Notes: a model not told the origin generated them from the sequence alone. Shown: positions 35,901 through 47,666, numbered from the stretch's first letter. The stretch is DNA of 64,000 bases from Ryuthela nishihirai (GCA_038380435.1 JAWZYU010000034.1:36084901-36148900); one strand, 5' to 3'. Numbers and translations: made by a program.

Positions 35901-37425
35901 CATGGTCACTTTTGTTATTGGTGATGTTTTCAATTTAGAGTAAAAAACTAATGCGCAGACATTTCACTAATATATTATGCATGCTTTAATAGGAAAATAT
36001 GTGTTTAGCTAAAGATTTAATTGCAATAATAAACTACTTGAATCTTGATTTTATAGAAGCTTTTGTTCAATATTTAAAGAGTCTGAAACTGAAACGTTAG
36101 CAAGTTATCTCGTTCTGCAAAAAAAATTCCAAATTGGGGAAAATTTAACTAATCAGTACTCGATCTACTGAAAATATAGCTACATATCTTGTTAAAGTTT
36201 CCATAGCGGTTATTGCTTTCGTTTAACCTTTTTAAATTCTCATCCAAATCAATTATTTTCGTATTAATTATTTTCGAATTCAAATTAATTATTTTCGTAA
36301 TTACATTGCTGCTGTTAAGTATTTGCATTTCCGTAACTACCCAAAGAATGCTGTTGAAAACCGAGATTTTACGAGATTTAATTGCTATCTCATTATAAAT
36401 ATATTTTTTCGTTTTTTCCTTGTTAAATTCTTTCATACAAATCTTATTTAAGAAGTTACTTAACTGTGTATATGAGTTACTCTTGACCTGCCGTTCAGTG
36501 TATAATACTAATGCATAGAGCATTGTTCCACATTTTTTAACATGGCGAGATAGATTTTTCCATTATAAACCCACGATTTACTATCATTTTGAATCAAGTA
36601 ACATTTCTTTTAACATGCCATGACAAAAATTAAAACTCTGGCCACGATACTATATAATCATATATATTCAGGCCACAAAACAAAATTAATTACAAGAAGA
36701 ATTTATTGAACGATTGAACATTATAACAAATAAAAACCTATATTATTTCAAAATCTAATGGACGAAACCTATCAGTTCCTCATACAATGCAAATCAAATA
36801 GTTCAAATGACGGTTCAAATATAACGATACGGAACACTAAGTTTTAGGCTCGCCATTACACAAGTGAAAATCAAAATCATTCCTTCACACGCACAAACTC
36901 ACCTACTACTTTCAACTACTGTGCTCAACGCATCACTGATATTTCGATACCTTTAATAGAATGAAGTGAATTTTTATAAGTGACAGAGTACAACATCTCT
37001 CTGAAGCAAAAACAGAAACCTTAACTAAATTTTAAGTTCTACAGAAGTGCTTTAAAGGAAATTAATGAACAGTTGATAGCTTCAATTCGTCTGTTTTTGA
37101 TCCTGTTTTTTAGAAAAATTATGTAATCAGTTATTTGGCGAGATATTTTAAACATGTGAATGAACAATTGAAATTCGTAATGAATAAGTAACTAATTATA
37201 ACAACCTAGTCATCATCTTGCTACCAATGATTTCATCCATAAACATGTACTGAATTGCTGTGGCCATTATTTCTAATTCTCTATACTAGCCGTAGTCACT
37301 ATTTCTCTTCACCTCTCAAGGGAGTGCCAACAAAAATCATTGTGCATGTTACCTTTGGCACGCGTGTCATAAGATCGCCATCGCTACTATGAAGGCATCA
37401 ACCTGAGTTTTGTTGTTAAAGGTAT
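35901..37425. other. Unannotated AT-rich sequence
   Basis: About 1.5 kb with no recognised repeat. A minus-strand frame of 124 codons (36149-36523) is rich in I, N and K as expected from base composition. It has no motif I recognise, and I do not support it as a gene. Confidence 0.4.
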
Positions 37426-37429
37426 TAGG

Positions 37430-37870
37430 TTGGTGGTGGCTCAGTCTGTGAAGTGCCAGGCTCATAATCTGAATTTACCAGGTTCGAGTCCTACCTGGGT
37501 CAGGGTTGAGATTTATCTCCGCAAAACTCCCCGCCCTCCCCTTTGTCAATAGGGGGACACCGATCGGCTTGGAAAGGCCGCCGTCCGTCAAATGACATAA
37601 CATTTGTTATGTTATTCTATAGCATGCACAGTGTATGGCTTTCATGCACATGGGTATATGCATGAAAAGCCATACACTGTGCATGCTATAGAATAACAGA
37701 ACAAATGTTATAGACCATGTTGGATGGCCTTGACGGGAGCTACCATCTGTATCCTAACAGCTACCCAGTGGTTTCCCTTCATACAACCTTCTCTGAACCT
37801 TTGCGGTCCTTATGATCTGATCACTAAGTACATTGTATGTAAAAAAAGTTGCAGCTCCTAGTAAAACAGT
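37430..37870 (+). repeat. Old SINE-1 copy with a fold-back in its centre
   Basis: Head (GGTGGCTCAGTCTGTGAAG, GGTTCGAGTCC), central block and tail are all present but strongly diverged. The central block is interrupted by the inverted repeat at 37600-37708, which contains SINE-1 sequence in both orientations. Confidence 0.85.
37600..37708. repeat. Inverted repeat with arms of about 49 bp inside SINE-1
   Basis: The arm 37600-37648 is the reverse complement of 37659-37708 with few mismatches and a 10-base loop. The right arm (AAAGCCATACACTGTGCATG) corresponds to the normal SINE-1 sequence AGAGCCATACCCTGTGCACG, and the left arm is its reverse copy. This points to a fold-back template switch within the SINE. 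Confidence 0.88.
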
Positions 37871-37918
37871 TTGTACTTATTTACATACCTGTAATAAGCA
37901 TCGGAAGTAACTTCAGGT

Positions 37919-38245
37919 CATGGTCCGTGTGAAGCCACGGTCGCACGTCAGAGGACACGTCAAGGCACGGTCGCACGTCAGAGGACACGTCAAGGCACGG
38001 TCGCACATCAGAGGACACGTCAAGGCACGGTCGCACGTCAGTGGACACGTCAAGGCACGGTCGCACGTCAGAGGACACGTCAAGGCACAGTCGCACGTCA
38101 GAGGACACGTCAAGGCACGGTCGCACGTCAGAGGACATGTCAAGGCACGGTCGCACGTCAGAGGACACGTCAAGGCACGGTCGCACGTCAGAGGACACGT
38201 CAAGGCACGGTCGCACGTCAGAGGATACGTCAAGGCACGGTCCCC
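37919..38245. repeat. 30-bp minisatellite, about 11 copies
   Basis: The unit is GAGGACACGTCAAGGCACGG plus TCGCACGTCA. Since 30 is divisible by 3 and the unit lacks stops in several frames, long spurious repeats are open on both strands. The unit resembles the SINE-1 central block GACGTTAAGCCGTGG, and a SINE-1 tail follows at 38262, so it may have grown inside a SINE-1. Confidence 0.93.
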
Positions 38246-38261
38246 CCAGATCCAGCCCTGG

Positions 38262-38325
38262 GTCTTCTGACCTGATCATTTAGCTCATTACGCGAACTAA
38301 AGTGCCGTTGACAGGTAAAACAACC
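38262..38325 (+). repeat. SINE-1 tail fragment
   Basis: GGGTCTTCTGACCTGATCAT through AAAGTGCCGTTGACAGGTAA matches the distal tail with substitutions. Confidence 0.7.
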
Positions 38326-38329
38326 AAAG

Positions 38330-38960
38330 TAGACCAACGGCTCAGGTCACGTTAGGGTGGGAGGGGGGGGGGCGAAGAGTGCTCAGTTAACGTCTTGAAA
38401 ATTCTCATAGGTCATATAGGTCGACACGATCGCTTTTCCTGTTAGTGAACCAATGATATACGAGAATTTTCGAAAGCGTCAACTGCGCAGTCTCATCTTA
38501 GGCTGAATGATTGCCGCCGCTCTGAAAACGGATATTCTCTGATTGTAATTCTTGCGTTACGACACAGTGTGATCGCATTCTAATAATGGATCTGTTGGCT
38601 GTTACGTGACATTGTTCTACACTGATATTGTTGGTCAATTGCGTGAATTAGAATATCCGTGTTTTTGAATTATTCGGGCTTCCGTATGATTTGAAGAAAT
38701 CAATTGAAATATTTAGATTAACGTTGGAATAAAAATAATAAATAAAAAAAACATTTTTTCGAAATTTTTTTTCTAAAAACTTTCAAAATGGAAACAAATC
38801 GTTAAATTATTATTATATCATTCATATCCTATTGATTTCAAAATGAAAGGTCTTAATTATATTTTTTTGGTTGGGTTGTATTAATTGTCAGCATGATTTT
38901 TTTTTTACCTTCACTGGCCAAATGAAGTCATTAGGACTTAATGGCTCAGATGTAGATACA
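38330..38960. other. Unannotated sequence
   Basis: A G-run (38357-38372) and AT-rich sequence. No gene or repeat is recognised. Confidence 0.4.
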
Positions 38961-38965
38961 GGAAA

Positions 38966-39375
38966 GGGTTGAATTGTTTTATCTCTGAGCGGCACTTTTT
39001 TTGCTCACAATGGTCCAAATGGTCAGGTCGCAAGGACTCCAAGGGTTCAGAGCAGGTTTGGAGGGGAGGGGAATCATTGGACAGTTGTTACGAGACAGAT
39101 GGTCGTTTCTCGTAAAGTTCACCTAACGTGCTCTTTAACGTGCACAGGTTCACTTGGCTACTGGCTCTCAGGTTCACTTGGCTACGGCTTAACGTCCCAT
39201 CCGACGGACAGTTGCCTTTCCAAGCCCATCAGTGTCCCCTCCTGACCGAGGGAAGTGTGGGAAGTTTTGCGGACATAAGTCTCAACATTCGCCCAGCTGG
39301 GACTCCAATTTGGGAACTGCAGATTACGATCCAGGCGGGATATCCACCATCAACACCACCTCCGAGTGGCACTAT
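38966..39375 (-). repeat. Old SINE-1 copy
   Basis: The tail starts at GGGTTGAATTGTTTTATCTC and the central block contains AACGTCCCATCCGACGGAC. The head is decayed (box B area CAGCTGGGACTCCAATTTGG). It carries a short local duplication, GGTTCACTTGGCTAC, at about 39147 and 39171. Confidence 0.85.
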
Positions 39376-40337
39376 TGTTTTTGGCTCACAACTGAAATTC
39401 TAGGTCCCAAAAAACCAGTTTTTTAGAATTGAACAGTGGAAAAGTAGGCCCATGACGCTGTTTAGGGGACATTAAAACGGATTTTTCTTTTTGGTTTAAT
39501 TAGGATCACAGGAATTTCTTTCCAAATAAGAAAAGGATCGCAGAAATTCGCTAGATTTTGCCTTATTTTCAGCGATCATTCTCGATCGGAATACTTTAAT
39601 AGGATATGTTTTTTACCTATATATTTTCTTATAGACATCTATTTCGTGAATTTCAGTTGACAATTAAAAATTAGCTGATTGTGAGTTAGTGCGTGACAAA
39701 GGATGACGCTAATTACGACCATCATGCAGAAGTTGTAAAGCTCTGAAAATCTGCACTTAGGAGTAATTCAGATCGTATTTCTCGGGAGAAAAAAATCCGA
39801 AATTCGATCTTCGACCTGTCCTTCAAAGTCAGAGAGAGATGAAGCAGAGATCAAAGCTTGACGTAAAAGTGCTAGAAATGTGAATATTGGTATATAGGAG
39901 TACTTCGGATCCCAGATCCCAGAAGCTTTAAAAATATCGGATTCTTTGTGTGTTGGGGCTTCGAGATCAAATATTAAATTTTAATTTACCACTTTTAGAG
40001 AGTTAATTTGATGCCTACGGGCAAGGACGTACCTAGAATTTAGTTCGGGGCGGTCTGAAAATAAGCCTTGAGTAGGGTTTCCCAGTTACTAAAATATTCC
40101 ACCGAACAGGAAAGATTAAAATGATATTCTATATGAGATTTTATAATTGTTGTTTTAACATATTTTTAGTGTCAGAATAACATATGGGGCTAAGATAAAT
40201 TTGTATAAAACTTCCAACTGTTATTGTTCAATTTCTTTTTAATATTTTTAAACTGAACGAAATAAAGACAGTTGTTTTGGAGTTCAAAGCAGATAGACGA
40301 GTTCGATATTTAGTAGAAGACGACAGGGTTCTCAGCG
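39376..40337. other. Unannotated sequence
   Basis: No gene or known repeat is recognised. Confidence 0.4.
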
Positions 40338-41640
40338 GGCTTATTTTTATTGAGGGAGGGTGGGTTAATGAAAACCCAGAGATAATGAAAAAGGAAATTC
40401 TACACAATTCATTAATAATATTATTTCACAAATATTTTTGCAATTTTTTTTTGTAGTTCGTTTTTCAAACGAACTAATGTCATCATTTTGTTTGTTTTAT
40501 CTGTCTGTACACTTTCATCTTTTTAGTTTTAACAGATTAATTTAAAATTCCTGTTGAATTGGATGGGTATTGATGACACCCCGTAGGCGGGGACGTACAG
40601 TCGCTCAAAAAAGTATCCGAACGCTATGGTTGATTACAGAATTCAGAAAAAATATCTGGCAACAATTTTTTTTAGAAATTAGTGGTCTGGCAACTTTCGT
40701 GTACGTACACGAAGGTTGCCAGATTTTTAATTTCGAAAAAAATCGTTGCCAGATATTTTTTCTAAATTCTGTATTCAAACAGAGTGTTCGGATATTTTTT
40801 GAGCGACTGTACCTCCCCTGCCTACGAGGATATTTGTTGTCGTAGATCTTAGAAAGCTTATGAAAAATTGGATCCGACGTCTCCATTTAGAGGTCATATT
40901 TCAGTCAAACTGTAATAATAATAATAACTACACCTAACAGAAAGTGGAACATCATGTACAGGGGTATTCGAGTCCTGCATCTCTGAAGAGTTACGAAATT
41001 CTGGATACACCAATCCGTTGAAGTCGACCAGAGGCGAATTTCGATCCACGTGGGAGTTTGAAATTCCAAATGATGTCTGCTGGTTTCTACATCTTGGAAA
41101 CGGCGCTGTATTTCTGATCCTTCGAATACCTCGAGTTTGTCTATGTATCTATCTGCTAGTAAGTGAATTGGTGTGTCGAGTTATTTATGGTCGTAGAACT
41201 CAGGACGGTTAAGAAATTTCCGTTACGGTTTTGTGTTCAAGGTCACATAAGGGTCGATTGGGTTGTTTTACCTATGATCGGAACTTTTGCGCGGCCTATT
41301 TAAAGGCCTCTAACGATATAAATTCAAACTACGAAAATTCAAAAACTTTTCACAGTTCGCGGGCACTATTAACACCTTTAGAAGATTCTGAAAGGCGAAT
41401 CGTATGATTTACCTATCCAATTCAAAAAGAATTTTAAATTTATCTCTTAAAACAAAAAAGTTGAATGTCTACAGACGGAGAAAACAAACAACAAAACGAT
41501 GACATGAGCTCGTTTTTCAAAAGAACTACAAAAAAAATTGTGAAATATTTTTTTAAATAATATTTTTACTGAATTGTAGAATTTTCTATTTCATTTTCTC
41601 AGTTTTTATTAACCCACCCTCCCCCAACAAAAATAAGTTC
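40338..41640. repeat. Long imperfect inverted repeat (fold-back-like), arms about 240 bp
   Basis: The left arm (about 40338-40580) is the reverse complement of the right arm (about 41405-41640) with scattered changes. Shared words include GAGGGTGGGTTAAT, TTTTTTTTGTAGTTC and TAATTTAAAATTC. The roughly 820 bp between them include a MITE-A and a small SINE-1 tail fragment (about 41256-41300). Related single units occur at 52.57 and 52.86 kb. It may be a DNA transposon with long terminal inverted repeats. No coding region is recognised inside. Confidence 0.8.
40598..40809. mobile_element. MITE-A, 212 bp, complete
   Basis: Ends CAGTCGCTCAAAAAAGTATC and GAGCGACTG, with TA at 40596-40597 and 40810-40811. 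The centre is TTCGTGTACGTACACGAA. The flanking bases CGTAGGCGGGGAC and CCTCCCCTGCCTACG are themselves inverted, so the target was a palindrome or lay at the edge of another element. Confidence 0.94.
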
Positions 41641-42090
41641 CCATTCTTATTGTAATAATCTAGTCCCAATTTTCTCCTTATTTCTATTATAGATATATTG
41701 AAATAGTAAAATAATATTATATAAAAATGTATAAAAATATATTTTATTACATATATATATATATTATTTTGGCAGGGCAATGTATATCAAAGAATTTCCA
41801 GGTTATGTCAATGGGAATCTAACTGCGAAGTTCTGTAACTTCTAAAATGTGTATTTAATGGAAAAAATGTGACTGAGAATAAAATAAAGAACATGATCAA
41901 ATCTGCATATTTAAATCTCGATTTTCAACACTATTCGTTCATTACTTAAATAGAAGATGTAATATTTCAAAACAGTAAAAAATAAAACTAAACTAATAAA
42001 TATTGTTCCAAACCAAGGAATAAAATAAATCTTCATTTTTAAAAGTTTGCGTAATGATTTAATTAATATTTAATTCTTTTATAGGGCAGT
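41641..42090. other. Unannotated AT-rich sequence
   Basis: AT-rich, with a TA run at 41750-41763. No gene is recognised. Confidence 0.4.
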
Positions 42091-42651
42091 ATAATATCCT
42101 AGTCTGTAAATGGTAGCTAGGTAGGTAGTCACTGGAAGGAGAGCTATGCACCAATCCCCTGTGATGATGCATAGAACCGGCCAGGCCTAGCACCTAATGT
42201 CCGACCCCGCCTTCTCGTGGTGCAGACCGTTAGTACCTTTCAAAAGAGATACTCTCTTGTGGAAGTGAACGGAAGGGGAGGGCTGCCAGATTAGTGTGGC
42301 CTACTGATCTGGACAACTATGGCTACTTTTCTTTTTTTTCTACCCTGCTGAGGAGTGGTCAACCACACAGGGTCCTGGTGCTGACCATATAAACCCACTG
42401 GACTGGACAGATATATGGCTCTGAGCTTGATTATGGATCCTGATTTTGCTGCACTGGTGGGCTTCTGTGGAGGGAAAATCTTCCGCTGTGTTTTCTGTTT
42501 GTTTGTGGGTTGACAGCCCCAAGTGAATAGATTCACAGGATATGTTTATCAGCTGGTGGATAATCCTGAGCAGAGGTCATCGCAGGCACCTGAACTCTTT
42601 GCTTCTATTGGCATCGTCAAATTCTACATTGGAGGAAGTCTTCCAGTGTAG

Positions 42652-45600
42652 ATGGCTTCAGCCTTTAGTGGTGGGGGAACGGGTCTTTGCCCCATGTCTG
42701 CGATTAGGGGGCTGTTTGATATTGTCGGCATTCCCTCTCTCAATAAACATAGTTTCTTTAAACATCCTACTAACCATTTTCTCTCCATAGGTAGTTGGAA
42801 TGTGAGGACTCTGCACAGAGCTTTTTCTCTTGATGTCCTTACACAAGAATTCCACCATTATAATTTAGATATTCTCGGCTTGCAAGAGACCAGATGGACA
42901 GATAAAGGTCAGATTCTTAAAAATAATCTTAAATTTCTCTTTTCAGGGAGGGACAACAACAAGCATCACCAAGGCGTGGGTCTGCTTCTCAGCAGACACG
43001 CTAGCGATGCTCTTCTAGGATATGATGCATTAATGAAAGGTTTCTTACAGCAAAATTTCAGACAAGCGTTAAAGACCTGAATGTTATCTGCTGTTATGCC
43101 CCCACTGAGGATGCCGATGAGGATCAGAAGGATAGGTTTTATGAACAACTTCAGGATATTTTGAATTCTGTCAAGAAAGGAGATATTACCCTAGTTCTTG
43201 GTGACTTCAATGCCAAAGTTGGTACTGACTCTGACCTTTGGGGAGGGGTGATTGGCCCTTTTGGTATTGGTAGCTGCAATGGCAATGGGCAACGTCTCCT
43301 ACAAGTAAGTAAACTCAATGGTTTCCGAATAACTAACACATATTACAAACACCGCGACATACATAAGTACACATGGGTTTCACCTGATAGGCTGCATAGG
43401 AATATGATTGATTATATATTAATTAACAGCAAATGGGCTAGTTCTGTTAGAAATACCAGGGCATATAGAGGAGCTGAAATTGGATCTGACCATTACCTAG
43501 TTAAAAGTGTCTTGCAACTTAAACTTAAAAAGTGTTGTGCTAGGGTTAAAAAATTTGCTTTTAATACTGAAGCTCTGAAAGACCCAGTTATAGCCAAAGC
43601 TTACCATGATAGGTTACTTAGTCATTATGACAGTCATGGTATGCTTACCACTGAAGTTGAGGAAGAATGGGATCATTTTAAACAGGCTTTTTTGGACACT
43701 AACAGTACTCTTTTAGGAAAAAAGGAGCAGAAGAGGCAGAATTATCTGAGTGATAAGGAACTTGAGCTTATTTCAGAAAGAAAGAACTGCAGGAATGTCC
43801 TTAATCAATACCCTACTAGTCCTAATAGAAAGCATTACAGAGAACTTAATAAACGTGTAAAAGATCAGTTAGCTGCTGATAAGAATCTTTGGCTTGATGG
43901 TTTGGCTGACAAAGCCGAGGAAGCAGTTAGACAGCACAACAGCAGAGAGCTGTACCAGATAGTTAATGTTTTGTGTGGTAGAAAACGGACAGGTATACAG
44001 GGATTGAAGGATAAACAAGGTAAAGTTATAGAAGGTGAGGATTCTGTCATGGCTAGGTGGGCTGAGCATTTCAGTGATGTACTAAACAATGCGGTTAGTT
44101 CTATTCCCATTGTTTGCAATGATGATAGATGCATTGGTGGCTTTAATGTTGGACCTATAACACAATCCGAAGTTATTTTGGCTGTTTCTAAACTTAAGCT
44201 TCATAAATCCCCAGGGGCAGATGAAATTACTACAGAAATGCTTAGAGCTGGAAATGTTTCGGTTACCACTTGGATGACTGAAATTTTGAATATCTTTTAT
44301 GATAAAGGCATGGTTCCTAAGGATTTTACCAGAGCTATTGTTATCCCTATTTTCAAAAAAGGTAATCGCAGTTCTTGTGATAACTATAGGGGTATTAGCC
44401 TACTCTCTGTTCCAGGTAAAGTTCTTTCCATGATTGTGCTTAATAGAATTAAGAAACTGGTTGACAGTCAATTGCGTGATGAGCAATGTGGATTCAGAAG
44501 TGGTAGGGGCATAAACTGTATAATAGTTTGGTTCTTTCTAGGGTTAATTATGGTAGTGAAACTTGGACACTTTGTAAACAAGATAACAGGAAATTAGATG
44601 CTTTTGATTCCAGATGCTGGGGATGTGTGGATCAGATATTTTCACTTAGGCAGATTCTTGAGAAATGTTTAGAGTTTCAGAAACCTTTGGTTGCTAGCTT
44701 TGTTGATTTCAAAAAGGCTTTCGACTCTGTTGATCGTCATAATTTGTGGTTGATTGTGAAATCATATGGTATACCAGACAAGTTAGTTAACATAATGAAA
44801 GCTCTCTATAATAACACTGAGTCGTGTGTGAGAGTTGGTAAGGCTTGTAGCAATTGGTTTAGCATTACTTCTGGTGCTCGACAAGGGTGCATTTTGTCTC
44901 CTTTTCTCTTTAGTTTGGTTATTGATTATGTTATGCGAAATTCACGTCAAGGGAAAGATTTTGGCCTTAAATGGGCTGGAGATATGAAAATTTCTGATTT
45001 AGATTATGCTGATGATTTAGCCCTTTTGGCAAATGATGTTGATGAGATGAACTCTTTCATTCGAGCTGTTGATGAGACTGGTAGTAGAGTAGGTTTGGTT
45101 ATAAACAGAGAGAAAACTAAAGTGATGAAAATTGATCAGGCAGGCTGTGATTCAGTTAATCTGAATGGTTGCAGTCTTGAGCAGGTGTCACAGTTTAATT
45201 ATCTTGGGAGCTATGTAACAGATAATGGTGATGTGCGGCATGAGATTAACAGACGAATAGGGATTGCTGCCGGGACTTTTAAGAATCTATGGAGAGTGTG
45301 GAGAAATAGGCGTATACACCTAAAGACTAAAATTAGACTGTATAATAGTTTGGTTCTTTCTAGGGTTAGTTATGGTAGTGAAACTTGGACACTTTGTAAA
45401 CAAGATAACAGGAAACTAGATGCTTTTGATTCCAGATGCTTACGCAGTATCTTGGGCATTAGGTGGTTCAACTTTGTAACTAATGATGAGGTTAGGAAAA
45501 GGAGTTTGCAACCTCCTTTAAGCAGCATATTGTGCAGAGAGAGACTCCGTTGGTTTGGCCATGTTGCCCGTATGAATAATTATAGATTGGCGAATAGGGT

Positions 45601-45775
45601 TATGAACAGTGTGCCTAAAGGCCTCAGAAAGAAGGGGAGACCTAGGATGCGGTGGGCAGACAATGTCAAACAGGACCTTGTTAAATTTGATGTGCAGTGG
45701 CCAGATGCAGTAGATGTAGCTCAGGATAGACTTGCTTGGAGAACTAAATTGCACGGTCTGGTTGGACCTCCGTAG
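42652..45775 (+). pseudogene. RTE-like endonuclease/reverse transcriptase polyprotein, broken
   Basis: The enzyme would nick target DNA and copy the element's RNA there. The N-terminal apurinic-type endonuclease is visible in order: IGSWNVRTL (about 42.79 kb), LQETRW (about 42.88 kb), LVLGDFNAKVG (about 43.2 kb) and GSDHYLV (about 43.49 kb). The reverse transcriptase shows KLHKSPGADEI, IPIFKKG and FRSGRG (44.2-44.5 kb), then VDFKKAFDSVDR, GARQGCILSP and LDYADDLALL (44.7-45.0 kb). The C-terminal region has YGSETWTL and RLRWFGHV. Two defects are seen: a one-base shift near 43050 and a 113-bp insertion at 44510-44622 that shifts the frame between FRSGRG and CVDQIFS. Upstream of the endonuclease I chose the ATG at 42652. 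Confidence 0.92.
44510..44622 (+). repeat. 113-bp copy of the element's own 3' region inside the RT domain
   Basis: The bases 44514-44618 are nearly identical to 45334-45438 (the region encoding YNSLVLSRV.YGSETWTLCKQ). Removing the insert joins TGGTAGGGG to ATGTGTGG in frame. Its length is not a multiple of three, so it inactivates the polyprotein. Confidence 0.9.
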
Positions 45776-45820
45776 CCCATGGCTGCTTGAGGTTGATGAT
45801 GATGATGATAATAATATCCT

Positions 45821-46450
45821 TATTAAATTGCACCGAATTGGTTGCTTCATTTTCTCTGGACTTCCCAAATAAAAACAAACCCCTTCTTATCCTAAGACCT
45901 AGTTCCCGTTTTACCCTTACACATGTTCGCTTTCAAAAATGCAGCACTTGTGCTGCAAATGCTTTTTTAATTTATATATAATAAACCAAAAAACCGCAAC
46001 CGTATCTTCCAACCCACTATCCTTTCAGAAGTAGATGACACCCAATAATAAGTTGGTCCTCTGGTTCACTTTCGGCCGTATTGCGTCTGGCCGTCTTCTC
46101 CATAGCTGGCCAAGTTCGGGCAGGGCAATCTCATTTCCTTTCTCGTAATAGAGACCTACGTTATTTCCGCTTCTGGCGCAGTCTATTTTTAAGTCAATTC
46201 TTACCGGGATTTTTCAGTGTTCCAATGACTTGCGGCTGCACACAAGCAGTAGAAATGGTTTAATGTAATGTTACAATAGGAGCGCAAATAAGAATGCACA
46301 AGGAAAAAAATGGATGTGAGGATTGGAAAAGTAGCAACTGGAAAAAAATATCCACAGGCGATATGTTATCCTTCTATGGTTTTCAAAGAGAAAGCAGTTC
46401 GTAATTGTTCGATTTTAGTTTTCTTCAAAAGCGAATGGACATTCCAACTA
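45821..46450. other. Unannotated sequence
   Basis: No gene or repeat is recognised between the RTE and the next SINE. Confidence 0.4.
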
Positions 46451-46451
46451 A

Positions 46452-46895
46452 TGTGAGGGAGGGATTGGCTCAGTGGATAGAGAGCCGTAATCGGCAGTTC
46501 GCAGGTTCGACTCCCACCTGGGTCAGCGTTGATATTTATCTCCGCAAAATTCCCCCGCCCTGCCCAAGGTCAGTAGGGAACACCGATGGCCTTGGAAAGG
46601 AATTCAGCTATCCGTCGGGTAGGACGTTAAGCCGTGGCCCCATCTGCGGGAGATCTGTGGCTGGCCATGACGGGGGCTACCATCTGTGGCTGGGTCTACG
46701 GGGCCATCTGTGGCCATCACGGCTTAACGGCATTCACGGCATCTACCATCTGTGGCCATCACGGGGTCTACCCCATCTGTGGCTGGCCATGACGGGGGCT
46801 ACCATCTGTCTCCCAAAACAGCTGTTCCAATGGGTCCCCCCATTTAGCCCATCGCATGCAAAAAAAAGTGGCGCTCAGTTGTAATAAGATCAAAC
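46452..46895 (+). repeat. Old SINE-1 copy with local internal repeats
   Basis: Head (GGATTGGCTCAGTGGATAG, box B GGTTCGACTCC) and central block are clear. From about 46665 to 46810 the words CCATCTGTGGC, GGCCATGACGGGGGCTACC and CATCACGG recur several times in place of the single normal segment, then the tail follows. Confidence 0.85.
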
Positions 46896-47007
46896 CAACC
46901 GTTTCTTCCAACTAGTGAGAGCTTTTAACCTCTAGGTTTTACTAACTAATATCAGAAGGGCAATGCCTGTCGCTGGAATCACGGGACTCAACTCATATTA
47001 TGGAGCA

Positions 47008-47385
47008 CCCATTTCTGATCGACACTTTTTTGCACACAATGAGCTAAACAGCCAGGTCACAAAGACCCTAAAGGCTCAGGGAAGGATGGGGGAAGGGCGT
47101 GCACTAAACAGCTGTTAGGAGGCAGGTGGAAGCCTCCCGTCATGACCATCCAGTGTGTTGTTTCACGTGCACAAGGTATGGATCTCCCGCATGCGATGTC
47201 ATGGCTTAACGTCCCATCCGACGGACGGCTGCCTTTCTTTGACTATCGGTGTCCGCTACTGACCAGGAAAGGGAGGAGAGTTTCGAGGCTGTAAATCTCA
47301 ATGCTTGACCAAGGTAGAGCTCGAACTGGGAACTGACGATTAGGAGCTTGGTGCGCTACCGACTCAGCACCCCCCCCCCCCCGGC
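47008..47385 (-). repeat. Old SINE-1 copy
   Basis: The full order of tail, central block and head is present in reverse, with many substitutions (ACGTCCCATCCGACGGACGG is conserved). It ends in a C run of 14 where the GGGGCGGGGG head normally stands. Confidence 0.85.
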
Positions 47386-47666
47386 CCTCGTAACTAAAAT
47401 AAAAGTATTCTATGCTCCAAAACGTTTTCCTGACACTTCCATATTATTATGTGAATAGAAAGTAACATTCAGAGCTCCCTAAATTTGAAAATGATTTTTT
47501 TTACGGGAAAACGTCACTCGAGATAAATTGAAGATTCCCTCATATCTTTCTAATTCTCGATTTTCAACAATTTTCCTCAAATTTTTACAGTTATTAAGTT
47601 GGATACGTTTAACAGCAAACTCTGCTCTTAAATTCGTTCTAAAAATTTTCGTATGAAGGTAATCAT
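47386..47666. other. Unannotated AT-rich sequence
   Basis: No gene or repeat is recognised. Confidence 0.4.

Larger units (their letters stand above)
42101..45810 (+). mobile_element. Full-length RTE-like non-LTR retrotransposon, 3.7 kb
   Basis: Perfect 10-bp duplications ATAATATCCT stand at 42091-42100 and 45811-45820, so both ends are defined. It has a 5' untranslated part of about 550 bp, one long endonuclease plus reverse transcriptase frame (broken), and a short 3' end closing in a GATGATGAT tail. Single-ORF architecture, about 1000 codons and a trinucleotide tail fit the RTE clade. Other copies lie at 12240, 21774/50873 and 59405. Confidence 0.93.

Noticed and set aside
36149..36523. 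A 124-codon minus-strand frame
   Set aside because: Its composition (I, N, K, S) is what AT-rich sequence gives by chance. I see no motif, signal or splice structure.
37881..38283. Long open frames on both strands encoding 10-residue repeats
   Set aside because: They arise from a 30-bp minisatellite whose period is a multiple of three and whose unit lacks stops in several frames.
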